A stretch of DNA of 7,766 nt from Candidatus Poseidonia sp. (GTDB lineage: Archaea > Thermoplasmatota > Poseidoniia > Poseidoniales > Poseidoniaceae): the NCBI GenBank assembly GCA_013330155.1, contig DUIU01000236.1:1-7766 (forward strand), read 5' to 3'. Under the pieces are notes generated by a model. That model saw only the letters and a list, made by a program, of their open reading frames with translations. It did no database searches and was not told the origin of the DNA. The translations under genes were made by a program, and so were the position numbers. Of the stretch, positions 6,496 through 7,766 are shown piece after piece. Numbering within the stretch: the first letter of the stretch is position 1; every line of letters starts with the position of its first letter.

Positions 6496-7305
6496 ATGTC
6501 CAAAACAGTCGGGGGCTCGCCACCACTCATGGGGAAGCGAGCAGCCACTGGCGGGGTTGATGCATCGGGCATTGATGCTGAGGCTTGGGAGGTGCTTGAA
6601 GGGCAACTCGAAGCGACCATCCCAAATTATGACCGAGTCAATACTTGGATGACCTTCGGCCAGGACAAACGATGGCGTCGCAATGTAAGGAACCATGCTC
6701 AACCCGGCATGAAGGTGCTCGAGGTCGGATGTGGTCCGGGCTCGTTTGCTGAAGATTTGGTCGGAATGGAATTGACATGCTTGGACCCTTCACCTGAAAT
6801 GCTCGCTACCGCACAACCTCGCGTGGATTCGGCCCGCGCTGCCCGAGGGGAGGGTCCTGCCGAATACGTCCAAGCAATCGCAGAGAACATCCCTCTCCCT
6901 GATGATACATTTGACATGGTCTTCTGCTTGTTTTCATTCAGAGATTTTCAAGACAAAGCACAAGGGTTGAGGGAAATTTACCGCGTTCTCAAGCCGGGTG
7001 GTCGTTTGGTCATTTGCGACGCAGGAAAAGCCAACAAATTGCACGGCTTCTTCGGCTACCTCTGGATGAACAGCGTCGTGCAGGTCATGGCACGGATCAT
7101 CACCAAAGAGAAGAATCATCCATGGAAAGGTTTGGCTGCTAGCTACACTCATTACGGGACCAACGGCTACTACAGGAAGATGTTGAAAGACGTTGGATTT
7201 CATAGCGTCCAAGGCCGTCTTCTCTATCCGCTTGGAATGGCCAGTCGTTTCCGCGGTACAAAGCCAGAAAATAGCGCCCAGCAACCAACCCCGTTAGACT
7301 CTTAA
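6496..7305 (+). CDS. ubiE: UbiE/MenG-family SAM-dependent methyltransferase
   Basis: The 269-residue class I methyltransferase probably C-methylates a quinone ring, the last step of menaquinone synthesis in this family. The UbiE-like order is clear: Y-D-R-V-N-T-W-M-T-F-G (45-55), where UbiE has Y-D-x-x-N-x-x-x-S-x-G; SAM motif I V-L-E-V-G-C-G-P-G (74-82); the acidic residue Asp97 in L-D-P-S-P-E-M-L; A-E-N-I-P-L-P-D-D-T-F-D (129-140); F-R-D-F-Q-D (148-153), where UbiE usually has L-R-N-x-x-D; Y-R-V-L-K-P-G-G-R-L (162-171); and a terminal F-R-G-T-K-P. Length is slightly above the usual 230-250 because of a 44-residue polar N-terminal extension. The true start may be the ATG at 6529, as no ribosome site marks 6496. 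Its substrate could be another ring compound, since the family signature is altered and no other quinone gene is visible. Confidence 0.75.
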   Translation: MSKTVGGSPPLMGKRAATGGVDASGIDAEAWEVLEGQLEATIPNYDRVNTWMTFGQDKRWRRNVRNHAQPGMKVLEVGCGPGSFAEDLVGMELTCLDPSPEMLATAQPRVDSARAARGEGPAEYVQAIAENIPLPDDTFDMVFCLFSFRDFQDKAQGLREIYRVLKPGGRLVICDAGKANKLHGFFGYLWMNSVVQVMARIITKEKNHPWKGLAASYTHYGTNGYYRKMLKDVGFHSVQGRLLYPLGMASRFRGTKPENSAQQPTPLDS

Positions 7306-7330
7306 ACCCCCTTTCGCTGGCGATTTCAAT

Positions 7331-7335
7331 AGGTG
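7331..7335 (+). promoter_or_regulatory. Shine-Dalgarno site that sets the ahaH start
   Basis: AGGTG ends 6 nt before the ATG at 7342, which fits a ribosome site. The in-frame GTG at 7333 overlaps the motif and is therefore unlikely, and the ATG at 7348 is 12 nt away. The 36-nt gap after the methyltransferase stop shows no convincing TATA box, so the ATP synthase genes may share an upstream promoter. Confidence 0.55.
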
Positions 7336-7341
7336 TTCTTC

Positions 7342-7659
7342 ATGGGTATGTCAGAGGTTCTCCGAAGCATCAAAACTGCAGAGCAAGATGCTGAAAAGCG
7401 TCTTGCGGAAGCTCAAGAAGAAGCTTCGAAAATTGTTTCAGACGCACGTCGAAAATCGTCTGAAATGGTCCAAAACGCAGCCGATGAGACGGTGGCTATG
7501 ACTCAGAAAATCCTTGATGAGGCACGAAGCAAGGCCCAAGGAGAAGCCGACCAAGTCAAGGCGGCCGGCGCCGGGGAAGTCACCAACATTGAAACAAATT
7601 CAGCAAGCAATCAAGACGCAGCCGTGAAAATGGTTGTCGATGCTCTTTCATCCGAGTGA
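7342..7659 (+). CDS. ahaH: A-type ATP synthase subunit H (peripheral stalk)
   Basis: The 105-residue protein matches AhaH in length (about 100-110) and pattern. It starts M-S-E-V-L-R-S-I-K-T-A-E (from residue 3), then runs as an almost continuous, Ala/Glu/Lys-rich helix with heptad character (A-E-K-R-L-A-E-A-Q-E-E-A). No membrane helix or signal is present. In A/V-type ATPases subunit H pairs with subunit E as a coiled-coil peripheral stalk that holds the catalytic head against the membrane subunit I. In archaea it is commonly the first gene of the operon, directly before subunit I, exactly as here. The C-terminal third (A-G-A-G-E-V onward) is less charged than typical, but the family call is secure from the N-terminus and the neighbour. 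Confidence 0.85.
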   Translation: MGMSEVLRSIKTAEQDAEKRLAEAQEEASKIVSDARRKSSEMVQNAADETVAMTQKILDEARSKAQGEADQVKAAGAGEVTNIETNSASNQDAAVKMVVDALSSE

Positions 7660-7668
7660 GGCGTTCCA

Positions 7669-7766
7669 ATGTTTGACACGGTGGCCATGTCTCGACTGAC
7701 CGTCGCAGCCCCTGTTGGCCGCATGGCGGATGTCTTGAGGACATGCACCGAACTCGGATGCGTCCA
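7669..7766 (+). CDS. atpI: A-type ATP synthase subunit I, N-terminal fragment (runs off the window)
   Basis: Only 32 complete codons are visible. They read M-F-D-T-V-A-M-S-R-L-T-V-A-A-P-V-G-R-M and then V-L-R-T-C-T-E-L-G-C-V, the pattern of subunit I (116-kDa V-ATPase a-subunit family: M-x-R-[LV] strand, then a helix ending E-L-G-V-V-H). Subunit I is the large membrane subunit that forms the ion half-channels with the c-type ring and anchors the peripheral stalk of H and E. TGAGG, overlapping the ahaH stop codon, lies 7 nt upstream of ATG 7669, indicating coupled translation; a second ATG at 7687 (M-S-R-L) is an alternative start. Only 9 nt separate it from ahaH. Confidence 0.8.
   Translation, partial: MFDTVAMSRLTVAAPVGRMADVLRTCTELGCV

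Noticed and set aside
7561..7577. GC-rich palindromic run around GCCGGCGCCGG
   Set aside because: It encodes the Ala/Gly turn of AhaH (A-A-G-A-G), is short, and is followed by no terminator-like T tract.

Overview
This window looks archaeal, most likely from a planktonic euryarchaeon of the Thermoplasmatota such as Marine Group II (Poseidoniales). The clues are the first genes of an A-type ATP synthase operon (subunit H, then I), several KaiC/RAD55-type RecA-fold proteins, and two secreted or membrane-anchored surface proteins with archaeal-style anchors. The tRNA has a genome-encoded CCA end, the genes are tightly packed with short leaders, and base composition is moderate. The lineage is inferred from gene content and style, not from a marker gene, so treat it as probable.

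Layout. The first 23 bases are the 3' end of a tRNA on the + strand. Four bases later is the stop codon of a large minus-strand gene (28-2979) for a secreted, beta-rich, C-terminally anchored surface protein of 983 residues. About 160 bp of divergent upstream sequence separates it from a + strand gene (3139-4218) for a second surface protein, with a pilin-like N-terminal membrane helix and a C-terminal lamin-tail domain (LTD). Then come three consecutive KaiC/RAD55-like genes (4289-5071, 5074-5658, 5670-6473). The first has an intact Walker A motif, the second has none, and the third has a P-loop-like turn that lacks the lysine and the Thr/Ser. A UbiE/MenG-type methyltransferase (6496-7305) follows, and the window ends with ahaH (7342-7659) and the first 32 codons of the ATP synthase I subunit (from 7669).

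How the genes may work together. The right-hand part is bioenergetic: a probable quinone-ring C-methyltransferase and the proton/sodium-driven ATP synthase stator genes. The left-hand part is cell-surface. The KaiC-like triad lies between them on the same strand. Its genes are 2 and 11 nt apart, so they are probably co-transcribed and co-translated. One ATP-binding member with two apparently ATP-dead relatives suggests a heteromeric regulatory complex. This triad is the most interesting element of the window, and its function cannot be read from the sequence.

No CRISPR array, insertion sequence, integrase or phage gene was seen. No gene-free stretch exceeds 300 bases.
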